A stretch of 64,000 nt of DNA. Origin: Hamadaea flava (GTDB lineage: Bacteria; Actinomycetota; Actinomycetes; Mycobacteriales; Micromonosporaceae). Below are positions 63,579 to 64,000 of this stretch, piece after piece; within the stretch, counting starts at the first letter, position 1; each line of letters begins with the position of its first letter. The notes under the pieces were generated by a model, which did not search any database, was not told the origin of the DNA, and saw only the letters and a list, made by a program, of their open reading frames with translations. The stretch lies in the NCBI RefSeq assembly GCF_024172085.1, contig NZ_JAMZDZ010000001.1, forward strand, positions 7,440,001 through 7,504,000. The letters run 5' to 3'. A program made the translations under genes and the position numbers.

Positions 63579-63845
63579 GTGATCGGCTGGATCGTGCTAG
63601 CGCTCATCGTGGTCAGTGTCGCCGTGCTCGCCTTCGCGGCCCGTTCGGTGGTACGCCGCCTACCTGCCCTTCAGCAGGCCCAGGCCGATCTGCAGGGCCG
63701 GGTGGCGGATGCCCAGCGCCTTCAGGAACGTCTCAGCGGACTCCAAGCACAATCGGCCGCCTTACAGCAGAAGATTGCACTGGTCCAGGCGGGTGTGGCG
63801 GAAATAACGGCCAAACGTGCCAAAAAGGAACAGGGAGTCGGTTGA
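63579..63845 (+). CDS. small membrane-anchored coiled-coil protein, 88 aa
   Basis: GTG 63579 lies 6 nt after TAAGGT (63567-63572). Residues 1-22 are a membrane anchor (IGWIVLALIVVSVAVLAF); residues 28-75 are a heptad-like coiled coil rich in Gln, Leu and Ala (ALQQAQADLQGRVADAQRLQ). Likely a cytoplasmic-facing coiled coil near the membrane. No family recognised. Confidence 0.7.
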   Translation: MIGWIVLALIVVSVAVLAFAARSVVRRLPALQQAQADLQGRVADAQRLQERLSGLQAQSAALQQKIALVQAGVAEITAKRAKKEQGVG

Positions 63846-63980
63846 CGTCGCTCCCGCGATGGTCAACACTTCACCAGCCGGTGCGGATGTGGCCACCAAC
63901 GGACGTGGCGATCCGGCAAAACGCACGTAGGATGGGGCCGAAACACCAGCCCCTTAACTTGATCACACTTGGAGCACGAC

Positions 63981-64000
63981 ATGGGCGCCCTCAAGCCGTG
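63981..64000 (+). CDS. tatA: start of tatA (twin-arginine translocase), cut by the window edge
   Basis: The window ends 20 bp into a gene reading MGALKP from ATG 63981, with GGAG (63971-63974) upstream. MGALKPW is the standard opening of actinobacterial TatA, and tatA follows pafC in the proteasome region of many actinobacteria. Only six codons are visible, so identity rests on this match and on gene order. Confidence 0.7.

Overview
The window reads as chromosome from a high-GC actinomycete. It carries a complete Pup-proteasome locus (ARC/Mpa ATPase, Dop, Pup, PrcB, PrcA, PafA, PafB, PafC), and the first codons of tatA lie at the right edge. GTG starts are frequent and many genes look leaderless, with a TANNNT box 6-8 nt before the start codon. 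Gene content and order fit Micromonosporaceae best, but that placement is an inference. No rRNA, tRNA or CRISPR array was found.

Left accessory region (1-12.2 kb). A fragment of a family-2 glycosyltransferase stops abruptly near 760. It is followed by a tightly coupled three-gene cassette: an SNF2-type helicase with a DUF3883 nuclease-like tail, a large DUF1156-type DNA methyltransferase with a DPPY motif, and a DUF499-type AAA+ ATPase. Genes overlap by GTGA at both junctions. A separate, lower-GC gene follows, encoding a P-loop ATPase fused to a Schlafen-type AlbA_2 domain. This has the look of a phage-defence island and is the best candidate for an incompletely described system.

Serine-integrase element (about 12.95-20.93 kb). 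A large serine recombinase sits at one end. A truncated start of a DUF456 membrane-protein gene lies just outside that end, and a complete DUF456 gene lies at the other end. The element appears to have inserted in the DUF456 gene and to bring its own replacement 5' end. Cargo: an acetyltransferase, an HTH/TPR regulator, a small regulator operon, and a five-gene coupled operon with a 19-codon leader, a frameshifted DUF2637 membrane gene and a replication-relaxation protein.

Ordinary chromosome (21-44 kb). This holds an ECF sigma factor with a membrane partner, a divergent AraC/DUF2000 pair, RNase HI, beta-mannosidase, a metallo-beta-lactamase-fold protein with an enoyl-CoA hydratase, a PIG-L deacetylase, a HAD phosphatase and a BacNav-like ion channel with an unusual pore. 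It also holds two paralogous ABC/FtsX export cassettes, an atypical response regulator lacking its phosphoacceptor Asp, a RecB-like nuclease, a site-2 protease and TrmI.

Pup-proteasome locus (44-64 kb). ARC, Dop, Pup, PrcB and PrcA occur in the usual order. A dTDP-rhamnose/polysaccharide cluster of about 7.5 kb (two glycosyltransferases, DUF2304, RmlD, RmlB, RmlA, a flippase, a methyltransferase, RmlC-like) separates prcA from pafA. pafBC follow behind a DUF3866 gene, with a LexA-type SOS box in the shared promoter region. Pup ends in Gly-Gly-Glu, so it can be ligated without deamidation. Intergenic gaps around the sugar cluster hold several tandem repeats and long palindromes.
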